DNA from: Aquiflexum sp041749095
Lineage (GTDB): Bacteria; Bacteroidota; Bacteroidia; Cytophagales; Cyclobacteriaceae
DNA length: 64,000 bases
Assembly: GCF_041749095.1 (NCBI RefSeq)
Contig: NZ_JBGTCA010000019.1
Span: 1-64,000, forward strand
Direction: 5' to 3'
The notes beneath the pieces were generated by a model that did not search any database, was not told the origin of the DNA, and was given only the letters and a program-made list of their open reading frames with translations. The position numbers were made by a program, and so were the translations under genes. Shown here piece by piece: positions 25,581 through 34,455 of the stretch (positions are counted from its first letter, which is position 1; each line of letters starts with the position of its first letter).

Positions 25581-26954
25581 CTATTCTTTTTTATTTTTTA
25601 ATTGGAAATTCATTCTCAGATTAATCCCTCCTATAGAGAACTGTTGATTGTTAAATGTTTGATCACCCAAAGAAAACTTATAAAAAGGTTCGATGGAAAG
25701 GAATGTCCCGTTTTTCAAATTCTGCTCATACCCAAATCCAAAATTAAGCATTTGACCGGAATTAACATTTCCGGAGCCTCCACTAGGACTTACCGTTTGA
25801 GTGTAGGTCTGTATGGCAGATTGCATACCAACAAAATTACCATGATTCAGGTTTGCAGTGCTGAATGTAGTTGTATTCAGCTGGTTCAGATACACCATAT
25901 TGGAAAAACCGGAAATGAGATATACGTCAGAACTTTTATTTTCGAGAACTTTATACTTCAGGTTAATCGGAATCTCCAATTGGCCAAAGCTTAATTCTGT
26001 CGAGGAATTGATAAAATTTCCTGAGAATGCAGATCTTGCAGCCTCAGCTTGGTTTGCCAAATACAATGCGTTTGCATTTGATGCATCTGAGGTTATCAAA
26101 GCGTTTCTACCGGATGTTGTAGGTGTGATCTGTTGCCTTGCATAGGCCATACCGACATCAAGCTTCAATCTTTTGGAAAAAGAAAATTCCGACATCATTC
26201 CTGCCCCTAAACTCAGGGTTTGAGTGGCATTTGAAATAGTTTGAGGAGCAACCATTACGCCAAGTTTGACAGGACCATTCTTTTCGTCCTTCTTTGCAAT
26301 TGTCTGCTTTTTCTCAATTTCGGCTTCATCACCCAACCAATTTTTAATATAATCCAATGTCTTTTTTTCTGCATCAGAATCTTGCTCAAATGTCAATGCT
26401 TTGGATGAATCTATAAAAGATTCATTGGATTTAGAATCATGATTGGTTTCAATTGGTGCATCATTACTATTATCGGCTACAGTAATGTTAGCTGGTAAAA
26501 TCTTTTCCTCGTTTTTTATAACCACTGTATTGTCAGTATTATCCAAACTTGCCATAGGTACCCCCACAAAGGTAGTGTTCGGTATTTCATTTACCTTTTG
26601 ATTCGTCCCTATGCCTTGTGCGTTTTCAATTCTTTTTTCCCCTTCAGAATCTTGGTCTTTTGTTGAATATTGATCGTCAATTTCAATTGGTTCATTGGAT
26701 GTCAGCACCTCGGCTGGATCTTCATTTTCATATGTTTCTGTGACCTGCAATTGGTTTAGAAGTAATATACCTAATACCAAACTGGCCGCTATGCCCATCC
26801 ACCAGAAGGCACCAATCCTTTTGAAAGCTTTATTTTTTTGTCCAAAATAAAGCTTCTTGAATTTTTCAAGTTCTTGAGGATCCAATGGTTCCTCATGTTG
26901 TTGAAAGGAGACTTTTATCTTATCAACAAGTCTTTTATCGAATTGCTCCTTCAT
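25581..26954 (-). CDS. Anti-sigma-like inner-membrane protein with C-terminal beta-barrel-type domain
   Basis: 457-aa protein with three parts. Residues 1-45 are a charged cytoplasmic helix region (FDKRLVDKIKVSFQQHEEPL) where an anti-sigma domain would sit. Residues about 48-68 are one TM helix (WWMGIAASLVLGILLLNQL). Residues 70-225 are an acidic, Asn/Ser/Asp-rich, likely disordered stretch. Residues about 228-457 alternate beta strands like a small outer-membrane barrel (LSLGAGMMSEFSFSKRLKLD, LEIPINLKYKVLEN, GINLRMNFQLKNK). Its ATG lies 20 bp inside the sigma gene, so synthesis is coupled. The anti-sigma role is inferred from position and topology. Confidence 0.7.
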   Translation of the reverse strand: MKEQFDKRLVDKIKVSFQQHEEPLDPQELEKFKKLYFGQKNKAFKRIGAFWWMGIAASLVLGILLLNQLQVTETYENEDPAEVLTSNEPIEIDDQYSTKDQDSEGEKRIENAQGIGTNQKVNEIPNTTFVGVPMASLDNTDNTVVIKNEEKILPANITVADNSNDAPIETNHDSKSNESFIDSSKALTFEQDSDAEKKTLDYIKNWLGDEAEIEKKQTIAKKDEKNGPVKLGVMVAPQTISNATQTLSLGAGMMSEFSFSKRLKLDVGMAYARQQITPTTSGRNALITSDASNANALYLANQAEAARSAFSGNFINSSTELSFGQLEIPINLKYKVLENKSSDVYLISGFSNMVYLNQLNTTTFSTANLNHGNFVGMQSAIQTYTQTVSPSGGSGNVNSGQMLNFGFGYEQNLKNGTFLSIEPFYKFSLGDQTFNNQQFSIGGINLRMNFQLKNKKE

Positions 26955-27483
26955 TTTTTATTTCATTTAATTCCTGAACTTTTTCACGTAGCAGTTTTTT
27001 GGCCCTTGCCAAATAGGTCCTTGAAGTACTGGGAGGAATTCCAAGTTCATCACCGATTTCATTGTGGGAATAACCTTCTATTTCATACATATTGAATACA
27101 ATCCTCAATATTTCCGGTAAATCCCTCAAAATTCCAAGAATGTCCTGAGAAGACAATCGGTCAATGATATCAGGGTCGGATACTTCAGTATCAGCTTTAT
27201 CGATATTCATTACAGCAAAATATTTGACATTTTTTCTGTAATAATCAATCGATGTATTGATAAGAATTCTTCTGAACCAGCCTTTGAATGAATTATCAGG
27301 ACTATACTGGGGCAACTTATCAAAGACCTTCATAAAACTGTCATTGACAATCTCACAAGCATCATCTCTGGAATTGGAATACCTTAAAGCAATGCTCATA
27401 GCATACCCATAGAAGTGCTTATAAAGCATTTCTACGGATTTGGAATCTCCATCTTTTGCTTTTTGGATCAGGTGTTTTTCCAA
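26935..27483 (-). CDS. ECF-type RNA polymerase sigma factor
   Basis: Sigma-70 family group 4 factor of 182 aa. Region 2 is at about 20-90 (YKHFYGYAMSIALRYSNSRD, FKGWFRRILINTSIDYYRK, with the -10 recognition helix). Region 4 is at about 115-170 (LPEILRIVFNMYEIEGYSHNEIG, then the helix-turn-helix IPPSTSRTYLARAKKLLRE). It heads a three-gene operon with an anti-sigma-like barrel protein and an FKBP lipoprotein. ECF factors of this kind usually respond to envelope signals through the membrane partner. The target regulon is unknown. Confidence 0.92.
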   Translation of the reverse strand: MEKHLIQKAKDGDSKSVEMLYKHFYGYAMSIALRYSNSRDDACEIVNDSFMKVFDKLPQYSPDNSFKGWFRRILINTSIDYYRKNVKYFAVMNIDKADTEVSDPDIIDRLSSQDILGILRDLPEILRIVFNMYEIEGYSHNEIGDELGIPPSTSRTYLARAKKLLREKVQELNEIKNEGAIR

Positions 27484-27713
27484 AGATACAGGTTGGTTTT
27501 CAGGCCCTTTGATACTAGACGCAATTCATTGGTAAAACGCTACAGGATTTTAAAAAAAATATCCGATCAGATTGTCTGTCCACTATAAAAGCAATGGACA
27601 TCTCCGTCAAGGAATTAATTGATGCAGCTTTTTTAAGTTGTCATAAACTCTTACTTTTATTTTTGGTTAAGTAACATAGCAACAAAATTACCGTTAAATT
27701 CATCACCGAAATT

Positions 27714-28445
27714 ATGATGAAAGCACTAAAATACATTTTATCTGTTCTTTTTCTGAGTCTTTATTTTTCAGCCAATGCTCAAAGAGAAGACGCAGGAGAT
27801 TATGAATATGAAAGTGAAGTTCTATTTGGAGTGAATAAAAATACAAATGGTGGACTGATTGGCGGTTTTTCATTAAAAATGGGTTTCAGATTAGACGAAA
27901 CAAATTTTCAGTTTTTTGGACTTGATCTGGCCAATGTCAAAGATTCCAGGGAAGTCCGATATCCCACTGTTTTGGGAAACTCATTTATATTCGGAAAATC
28001 CAACTATCTATATTCTTTAAGACCATATTATGGAAGAGAGTTGATTGTATTCAAGAAAGCTCCACAGCAAGGTGTTCAGGTATCTGTCTTGGGTGCGGTT
28101 GGTCCGAGTATTGGAATCATTGCCCCTTATGTCATAGAATATGCAGTCAATAGATTAGAGACAGTCAGAGAACAGTACAATCCCACAGATCACCAAAGCC
28201 GGTTCAATATCATAGGTCCGGGAAGAATTTTTGAGGGTATGAACCAATCTGACATTGCCTTTGGTGCAAATGCAAAAGCAGCAGTAAATTTTGAGTTTGG
28301 TGTATTCAAATCAAATGTAACGGGCTTGGAACTAGGTTACCAATTAGAGGGTTTTACCAAGGAAATCCCTTTGATACCTACTGTTGAAGGCAGGCAATTA
28401 TTCCAATCTGTATATTTCACTTTCTTCTATGGATTCAGGAAATAG
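27714..28445 (+). CDS. Predicted outer-membrane beta-barrel protein, function unknown
   Basis: Exported 243-aa protein with a signal peptide (1-22, LYFSANAQ) and an alternating beta-strand pattern (GGLIGGFSLKMGFR, LYSLRPYYGRELIVF, VTGLELGYQLEGF), ending with aromatic FFYGFRK, as in outer-membrane barrels. No named family recognised. It is 61 bp upstream of lipA and probably shares its transcript. It is divergent from the sigma-factor operon (230-bp gap), so it could be a target of that sigma factor, though this is speculation. Confidence 0.65.
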   Translation: MMKALKYILSVLFLSLYFSANAQREDAGDYEYESEVLFGVNKNTNGGLIGGFSLKMGFRLDETNFQFFGLDLANVKDSREVRYPTVLGNSFIFGKSNYLYSLRPYYGRELIVFKKAPQQGVQVSVLGAVGPSIGIIAPYVIEYAVNRLETVREQYNPTDHQSRFNIIGPGRIFEGMNQSDIAFGANAKAAVNFEFGVFKSNVTGLELGYQLEGFTKEIPLIPTVEGRQLFQSVYFTFFYGFRK

Positions 28446-28506
28446 TGAATCCGCTGGTTTAATTGGCATTTGGGGATTAATTTTGGATTTCAATAAAGAA
28501 TAGAAA

Positions 28507-29385
28507 ATGATCGAACTTCCAGTAATATCCGAAGAGGCCACAAAACGCAAAAAACCGGATTGGTTGAGAGTTAAACTGCCCATTGGAAAAGAGTACGCCA
28601 AAGTACGGAAATTAGTAGATGAACATAAACTGCATACCATCTGCGAAAGTGGCAACTGTCCCAATATGGGTGAATGCTGGGGTGCAGGAACCGCAACTTT
28701 TATGATCTTGGGCAATGTCTGTACAAGGTCTTGTTCTTTTTGTGCTGTAGCTACCGGCAGACCTCCTGAATATGACACTGATGAACCAAGACGAGTAGCA
28801 GAAGCTATTCAATTGATGGGGGTCAAACATGCTGTGATCACTTCTGTCAACAGAGATGAACTGAAGGATAAAGGTGCGGAAATCTGGTATCAGACAGTAG
28901 TCGAAACTAAAAAACTTTCTCCTCAAACCACCATAGAGACCTTGATTCCAGATGTCAAATCAAACTGGGATGCCCTATACAGGATGATTTGTGGAGGGCA
29001 AGAAGTTGTGTCCCATAATGTGGAAACTGTTGAGAGTCTGTATCGAAGGGTCCGGCCTCAGGCAAAATATACCCGATCCCTGGAACAGATTAAGCTTACC
29101 AAAGAATATGGCAAGAGAACCAAAACCGGTATTATGCTGGGTTTGGGAGAAAAAAGGGATGAAGTGCTGAAGGCTATGGATGACTTGGTCGCCCATGGCT
29201 GTGATATTCTGACATTGGGGCAATATCTGCAACCTACCAAAATGCATATTGAGGTGGCAGAATTTATCCATCCTGATTTATTTATAGAATACCGTGAAGA
29301 AGGTTTAAAGAGGGGAATTAAATATGTAGAATCAGGTCCCTTGGTGAGATCTTCTTATCATGCCGAAAGACATGTAACTGTATAA
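28507..29385 (+). CDS. lipA: Lipoyl synthase
   Basis: Radical SAM enzyme that inserts two sulfurs into protein-bound octanoyl groups. The 292 aa hold both clusters' cysteines: C46, C51 and C57 in CESGNCPNMGEC (auxiliary cluster, sacrificed as sulfur source) and C72, C76 and C79 in CTRSCSFCAV (radical SAM cluster). The C-terminus carries the family SGPLVRSSYHAE, with the serine ligand of the auxiliary cluster. lipB is not adjacent. Confidence 0.96.
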   Translation: MIELPVISEEATKRKKPDWLRVKLPIGKEYAKVRKLVDEHKLHTICESGNCPNMGECWGAGTATFMILGNVCTRSCSFCAVATGRPPEYDTDEPRRVAEAIQLMGVKHAVITSVNRDELKDKGAEIWYQTVVETKKLSPQTTIETLIPDVKSNWDALYRMICGGQEVVSHNVETVESLYRRVRPQAKYTRSLEQIKLTKEYGKRTKTGIMLGLGEKRDEVLKAMDDLVAHGCDILTLGQYLQPTKMHIEVAEFIHPDLFIEYREEGLKRGIKYVESGPLVRSSYHAERHVTV

Positions 29386-29439
29386 TAAACAAAGAGGATA
29401 GATTTTTGCCCATTCTCTTTTTAAAATAGACTTTTAAAT

Positions 29440-29523
29440 TTATCTCAAATAAGCAGAAAGCATCCAAACAGTCTTTTCTTTGACGGTGTCTTTTATTTCT
29501 ATTCCGATATCGATTGTGCTCAT
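29440..29523 (-). pseudogene. Relic of a Dps (DNA-protecting ferritin) C-terminus
   Basis: Short minus-strand frame of 27 codons reading MSTIDIGIEIKDTVKEKTVW then MLSAYLR and a stop. This closely resembles the last helix of Dps proteins (xDxIxxxEKxxWMxxAYL). The frame stays open for some 20 codons upstream but shows no further Dps homology and hits a stop. The rest of the gene (about 130 codons, with the ferroxidase ligands) is gone. I read this as the 3' end left by a deletion between lipA and the histidine kinase gene. Confidence 0.55.
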
Positions 29524-29666
29524 AATTTTTATATTTATGTTTTGTAACATTACCTTATGTTCAAAAATAAAGACATCAGGATTAGAAAAGTAATTTTGTC
29601 AGATTGATAATATCTATTGGCAAATTGAGTTTTCTATAATATATCCCATCATCCCTCTACATCTCA

Positions 29667-30905
29667 ATGAAGAACAAACTTCAGGACATTGCCATCCTAG
29701 ACTTCTACCAAAATAAGAACAGAATCAAATGGCTTATTTTTATCAGTTCTGTTATAATAAGTTTCGGATCAATTTATTATACCAATCTACTTGTTGAGGA
29801 ATTGAAAGAGAGGGAAAGAAGACAGATTGAATTGTTTGCAATAGCCCTGGAATATGCCTCGGTCAATACCGATGCACTCAGCTTCATCAATGAAGAGATC
29901 ATCAAGCAAAACAATTCCATTCCTGTTATTATTGTCGATTTGGATGGAAACGCAATTGAAAATAGAAATATAAAATTCAAGAAAAACGCAGATCCTGAAG
30001 AGATTGAAAAAGTTATTCAAAAAGAACTTGAAAAAATGAAGGCAGAGTACGAACCCATCCTGATAGAGGATTCTTTTTTGGTATATTATCGAAATTCTGA
30101 ATTGCTGACTTCACTGAAATACTATCCTTATGTTCAATTAGCAGTAATCCTTGTATTTGGGGCATTGGCCTATGCTGTTTTTAATCAATCCAAGATTGCT
30201 GAACAAAACCGGGTCTGGGCCGGGCTTACCAAAGAGACCGCACATCAACTTGGTACACCGATAGCCTCTTTGATGGCATGGATAGATTATCTCCGAAATT
30301 CACCTGTTTGGGAAGAAAATAAGGAGGTGATCAAAGAAATGGACAAAGATGTGGTCAAACTCCGCATGGTGACAGAAAGGTTCAGTTCCATAGGCAGCAC
30401 CCCTTCCATTCAACCTGAAAATGTATTTTCAGTTGTAGATGAGGCCATTAACTACCTAAGGCCACGTATTTCGACCAAGGTGAAAATGAAAGTTAACGGA
30501 TATGCCAATAACATCGAGGCCATGTTGAACAAGCCGCTTTTTGAATGGGTAATAGAAAATCTTTGTAAAAATGCAGTGGACGCCATGAAAGGACAAGGAG
30601 AAATCTCCATAGATATCGTCAAAGAAAGCGAGCGCTACGTATTTGTGGACATTACAGATTCCGGTAAAGGGATGGAAAAGAACATGTATAAAAAAGTTTT
30701 TAACCCGGGTTTCACTACCCGGCAAAGAGGTTGGGGTCTCGGACTGACTTTGGCAAAAAGAATCATAGAAGGATACCATAATGGTAAAATATTTGTAAAA
30801 AATTCAGAACCCGGCAAAGGCACAACATTCCGGATTGTGCTTAATGGAACCAAAGAGGGGATTACCAAATTCAGGCGGGAAGATTTTTTGGAACATAAAG
30901 CTTAA
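29667..30905 (+). CDS. Sensor histidine kinase, orphan
   Basis: Membrane histidine kinase of 412 aa. TM1 is at about 21-41 and TM2 at about 156-172; the extracytoplasmic sensor domain of about 115 residues lies between them. The dimerisation helix has phospho-acceptor H193 in KETAHQLGTPIASL. The ATPase core has the N-box NLCKNAVDAM, G1 DITDSGKGM and G2 RGWGLGLTLAKRI. No response regulator gene is beside it, so the partner is elsewhere. The signal is unknown. Confidence 0.92.
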   Translation: MKNKLQDIAILDFYQNKNRIKWLIFISSVIISFGSIYYTNLLVEELKERERRQIELFAIALEYASVNTDALSFINEEIIKQNNSIPVIIVDLDGNAIENRNIKFKKNADPEEIEKVIQKELEKMKAEYEPILIEDSFLVYYRNSELLTSLKYYPYVQLAVILVFGALAYAVFNQSKIAEQNRVWAGLTKETAHQLGTPIASLMAWIDYLRNSPVWEENKEVIKEMDKDVVKLRMVTERFSSIGSTPSIQPENVFSVVDEAINYLRPRISTKVKMKVNGYANNIEAMLNKPLFEWVIENLCKNAVDAMKGQGEISIDIVKESERYVFVDITDSGKGMEKNMYKKVFNPGFTTRQRGWGLGLTLAKRIIEGYHNGKIFVKNSEPGKGTTFRIVLNGTKEGITKFRREDFLEHKA

Positions 30906-30986
30906 TCAAGAGAATTTGACAAAGTCCATTAACTTATGTGACATTGATTAATGTTTCATAACCTTCCAACCTATAAATTAAAACCT

Positions 30987-30994
30987 TACCTTTG
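30987..30994 (+). promoter_or_regulatory. prfC -7 promoter box candidate
   Basis: TACCTTTG (TAnnTTTG), 32 bp before the prfC ATG; gives a leader of about 25 nt. Confidence 0.4.
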
Positions 30995-31026
30995 CAGGCT
31001 GAAAAATTACAGAATCAGTAAAATAC

Positions 31027-32607
31027 ATGAGCCTGAACAAAGAAATACAAAAGAGGAGGACTTTTGCCATTATTGCCCACCCGGATGCCGGGAAGACGAC
31101 ATTGACCGAAAAATTATTGCTTTTTGGTGGTGCAATCCAAACTGCCGGAGCTGTCAAATCCAATAAAATAGATACTGCCACCAAATCCGACTGGATGGAG
31201 ATAGAAAAACAAAGAGGTATCTCTGTGGCTACTTCTGTGATGGGATTTGAGTACAAAGGAGTCAAAATCAATTTATTGGATACTCCCGGACACCAGGATT
31301 TTGCAGAGGATACATACAGGACTTTGACTGCGGTGGATTCAGTCATTATGGTGATCGACTGCGTGAAAGGTGTTGAAATCCAGACCGAAAAACTCATGGA
31401 AGTCTGCAGGATGAGAAATACTCCTGTCATTTGTTTTATCAATAAACTTGACCGTGAAGGCCGGGATCCCTATGAGTTGTTGGATGAAGTGGAAGAAAAA
31501 CTGAATATACAAGTAAGGCCATTATCATGGCCGATAGGTATGGGAAAAGGCTTCAAGGGTGTGTATAATCTGTATGATAAAAAACTGAATCTTTTTACAC
31601 CCAGCCAAAGAAAATTAAGTGATGCAAGGGAGACTTTTGATAACCTTGACGACGAAAAGTTGGATAACCTGATCGGAACAAATAACGCTAATCAGCTTCG
31701 GGAGGATGTGGAATTAATAGAAGGTGTTTATCCTGAATTTGATCCAAAAGAATATTTGGAAGGAAAGATTGCTCCGGTATTTTTTGGCTCAGCAGTGAAT
31801 AATTTCGGTGTAAATGAAATGCTGGATACATTCATCAAAATTGCACCGACCCCTAAAAGCAGACATACCGAAGAAAGAGAAGTATTGCCTGATGAGCCTA
31901 AATTTTCAGGGTTTGTATTCAAAATCCATGCAAATATGGATCCCAACCATAGAAATAGAATTGCTTTCCTAAGAATCTGTTCAGGTAAGTTTGAGAGAAA
32001 TAAACCATATAACCATGTCCGCGGACCAAAACCTTTGCGGTTTTCCAATGTGACACAATTTATGGCCCAAGACAGAGAAATAGTGGATGAGGCATTTCCG
32101 GGAGACATTGTAGGTCTTTTTGACACAGGGAATCTCAAAATCGGGGACACCCTCACAGAAGGGGAAAACATGACCTTCAAAGGAATTCCCAGCTTTTCCC
32201 CTGAAATCTTCAAAGAAGTCATCAACAAAGACGCCATGAAAACCAAGCAATTGGAAAAAGGCCTGAAACAGCTGATGGAAGAAGGAGTCGCCCAGTATTT
32301 CACCTATGAAATGGGAAACAGAAAGGTTGTAGGAACAGTGGGCCAATTGCAGTTTGAGGTTATCCAATTCAGGTTGAAAAATGAATACAATGCTTCAGTA
32401 GAGTTTGCTCCCATGAACCTATACAAAGCATGCTGGATCAGCAGTAAAGATAAAAAACAGTTGGATGAATTTGTGAGGTCAAAAAACCGGCATATTGCAT
32501 ATGATAAGGACGGGAAACTGGTCTTTATGGCCGAATCCAAATCCTGGCTTCAAATGGTTCAGGAAAACTATCCTGAAATTGAATTCCATTTCACTTCAGA
32601 GTTTTAA
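31027..32607 (+). CDS. prfC: Peptide chain release factor 3
   Basis: GTPase that recycles RF1/RF2 after termination. The 526 aa have the translational GTPase motifs G1 AHPDAGKTTLTEKLL, G2 RGISVATSVM, G3 DTPGHQDFAED and G4 NKLDREG, followed by the RF3-specific insertion and C-terminal domain III (QLQFEVIQFRLKNEY). The N-terminal NKEIQKRRTFAIIAHPD is typical of RF3 rather than EF-G. Its stop shares bases with the convergent yihY-like gene. Confidence 0.96.
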   Translation: MSLNKEIQKRRTFAIIAHPDAGKTTLTEKLLLFGGAIQTAGAVKSNKIDTATKSDWMEIEKQRGISVATSVMGFEYKGVKINLLDTPGHQDFAEDTYRTLTAVDSVIMVIDCVKGVEIQTEKLMEVCRMRNTPVICFINKLDREGRDPYELLDEVEEKLNIQVRPLSWPIGMGKGFKGVYNLYDKKLNLFTPSQRKLSDARETFDNLDDEKLDNLIGTNNANQLREDVELIEGVYPEFDPKEYLEGKIAPVFFGSAVNNFGVNEMLDTFIKIAPTPKSRHTEEREVLPDEPKFSGFVFKIHANMDPNHRNRIAFLRICSGKFERNKPYNHVRGPKPLRFSNVTQFMAQDREIVDEAFPGDIVGLFDTGNLKIGDTLTEGENMTFKGIPSFSPEIFKEVINKDAMKTKQLEKGLKQLMEEGVAQYFTYEMGNRKVVGTVGQLQFEVIQFRLKNEYNASVEFAPMNLYKACWISSKDKKQLDEFVRSKNRHIAYDKDGKLVFMAESKSWLQMVQENYPEIEFHFTSEF

Positions 32608-33533
32608 TTTTCATCCAATTCTTTCTTTTCATTCGTTGTATTAGAATACAACACGGCAATCGGCTTGGCCTTTATTTCATGCCCGCGTTGTATTGCATAA
32701 GCTTTCGTGAGTTCTCCGCACAGGAATAAGATCACAGAACTGTAAAATATCCATAGTAGGATGATGACCAAAGAGCCTGCTGCTGAGTAATAATCATTGA
32801 GGTCAAGATTGGAAATGATAAGGTTAATCACTCTGGTTCCGATCAAAAACAGGACTGTAGTAATGATGCCCCCTGCGATGGCATCTCTCCATTGAACAAT
32901 GACATCAGGCAGCGTTTTGTGGACTATGGTGAAAAACAGCATCACTACGGAGAAATTGAAGATCATTCTAGCAGAGCCAAATACGATAGATTCAACAGCC
33001 TCAGGTAAAATTCCTGTGGCCACATTTGAAAGGTAAGCCAGAAGTATTTCTACAAAAAGTGTCAAGACCATCAAAAAACCCAAGCCGAGTACAAATAGCA
33101 AGGGGATAGTGCGATATTTTGCAATTTTCCAAAAACTGACACCTTTCTTGAGTTGTACTTTCCAGATGGAGTTCAAAGCTTTTTGCAGTATTCCGAAGAT
33201 CATGGTGGCACTTTTGAAAATAACCAATATGGCAATAATGATGTAAAGAGCAGAGTCCGGTAAATCCATCACGTTGCTCAAAACCTGACGTACCTGTTCT
33301 GCAGCATCTGAATCCACGTTACTTTCTATTTGGCTGACAATTTCATCCTTGATTTCCGCCTTTTTAAAAAACAAATTCCCTATAGTAACAATGACAATTA
33401 AAATAGCGGGTAAGGAAAACAAGGTGAAAAATGCGATAGCAGCACTGTATATGATAGGTTGGTCCTGGCCAATAAAGCCCCATGTCTTCTTAAGAATTCC
33501 AATGGTGTCGTGATATGTCTTTTTCAGTTTCAT
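32604..33533 (-). CDS. YihY/BrkB family inner-membrane protein
   Basis: Membrane protein of 309 aa with six or so TM helices (about 28-50, 95-115, 140-165, 185-205, 215-238 and 250-275). Family signs are the N-terminal YSAAIAFFTLFSLPAILIV and the late NDYYSAAGSLVIILLWIFYSS (in two parts: NDYYSAAGSLVII and LWIFYSSVI). The family was once mislabelled tRNA nuclease 'RNase BN'; its true role is unknown. The C-terminus is charged and cytosolic. Its stop overlaps that of prfC. Confidence 0.88.
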   Translation of the reverse strand: MKLKKTYHDTIGILKKTWGFIGQDQPIIYSAAIAFFTLFSLPAILIVIVTIGNLFFKKAEIKDEIVSQIESNVDSDAAEQVRQVLSNVMDLPDSALYIIIAILVIFKSATMIFGILQKALNSIWKVQLKKGVSFWKIAKYRTIPLLFVLGLGFLMVLTLFVEILLAYLSNVATGILPEAVESIVFGSARMIFNFSVVMLFFTIVHKTLPDVIVQWRDAIAGGIITTVLFLIGTRVINLIISNLDLNDYYSAAGSLVIILLWIFYSSVILFLCGELTKAYAIQRGHEIKAKPIAVLYSNTTNEKKELDEN

Positions 33534-33652
33534 CGAATTAGGTATCTTAGGTCAATTCAATTATTTTATATCCTTTTGCAGTTTTAACTTGGACATGCCC
33601 CTTAATTTAACATAAAAATTAAATAAGACCCCGAGGTCTCTAATTAATAAAA

Positions 33653-33660
33653 TATCTTTG
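33653..33660 (+). promoter_or_regulatory. -7 box of the pseudouridine synthase gene
   Basis: TATCTTTG (TAnnTTTG), 22 bp before the ATG. Just upstream (33626-33639) is a small palindrome AGACC-CCGA-GGTCT of unknown role. Confidence 0.4.
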
Positions 33661-33682
33661 TGACCAAATCTGTAAAATTAAA

Positions 33683-34417
33683 ATGAAAAATAAACCTTTT
33701 TCTGTTGTCTATGAGGACAACCATCTTTTGATAGTGAATAAAGCTGCCGGAATCCTTGTCCAAGGAGATAAAACAGGCGATAAAACACTTACGGATTATT
33801 GTAGAGATTATATAGCCAACAAATACAATAAGCCGGGAGCGGTGTTCCTTCACCCCGTTCATAGATTGGATAGGCCTGTAAGTGGTCTGGTTGCTTTTGC
33901 CCGAACTTCTAAAGGCTTGGAAAGAATGATGGAGCTTTTCCGCAAACGGGAAATCCACAAAGTCTATTGGGCGATTGTCAAAAGCAAACCCAAAGAGGAA
34001 ATTGGAAAATTGACACACTATCTTGTTAAAGATGAACAACGCAATGTGGTGACTGCTTATGAAAAAGAGGTAGAAGGTTCGCAGAAAGCCGAACTGAATT
34101 ACAAAAGAATGGGCAAACTCAATGACCATTGGCTTGTAGAGGTCAGGCCAGTTTCAGGACGTCCACACCAAATAAGAGTTCAACTTTCCAGTATGGGCTG
34201 CCCTATCCGGGGAGATTTGAAATATGGTTTTTCCAAAGCAAATCCTGATGCCAGCATTAATCTGCACGCTTTTCATTTGGTATTTGTCCACCCGATCAAA
34301 AAAGAAAAACTTTATCTGAGGGCTGCTTTGCCGGAAGAACCATTTTGGGAACAGTATCTCGAATTTGAGCCTCACAAGGGGAAAGATCAGCATATTGATA
34401 ATAGTTATAGTGGCTAA
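33683..34417 (+). CDS. RluA-family RNA pseudouridine synthase
   Basis: Isomerises uridine to pseudouridine in rRNA or tRNA. The 244 aa include the catalytic motif HPVHRLDRPVSGLV (Asp) and the second RluA signature VSGRPHQIRVQLSSMGCPI. There is no S4 domain at the N-terminus, so it resembles the RluC/RluD-related 'RluA-like' small synthases. The exact RNA target cannot be stated. It has its own -7 box and precedes a thioredoxin-like gene by 38 bp. Confidence 0.92.
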   Translation: MKNKPFSVVYEDNHLLIVNKAAGILVQGDKTGDKTLTDYCRDYIANKYNKPGAVFLHPVHRLDRPVSGLVAFARTSKGLERMMELFRKREIHKVYWAIVKSKPKEEIGKLTHYLVKDEQRNVVTAYEKEVEGSQKAELNYKRMGKLNDHWLVEVRPVSGRPHQIRVQLSSMGCPIRGDLKYGFSKANPDASINLHAFHLVFVHPIKKEKLYLRAALPEEPFWEQYLEFEPHKGKDQHIDNSYSG

Positions 34418-34455
34418 ATGTTGAATAAAAGCCATTTTTTTATTTAATTTAAGGT

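Noticed and set aside
29391..29423. Terminator after lipA (AAAGAG...CTCTTTTT)
   Set aside because: Only a 6-bp stem with an 18-nt loop; too weak to call.
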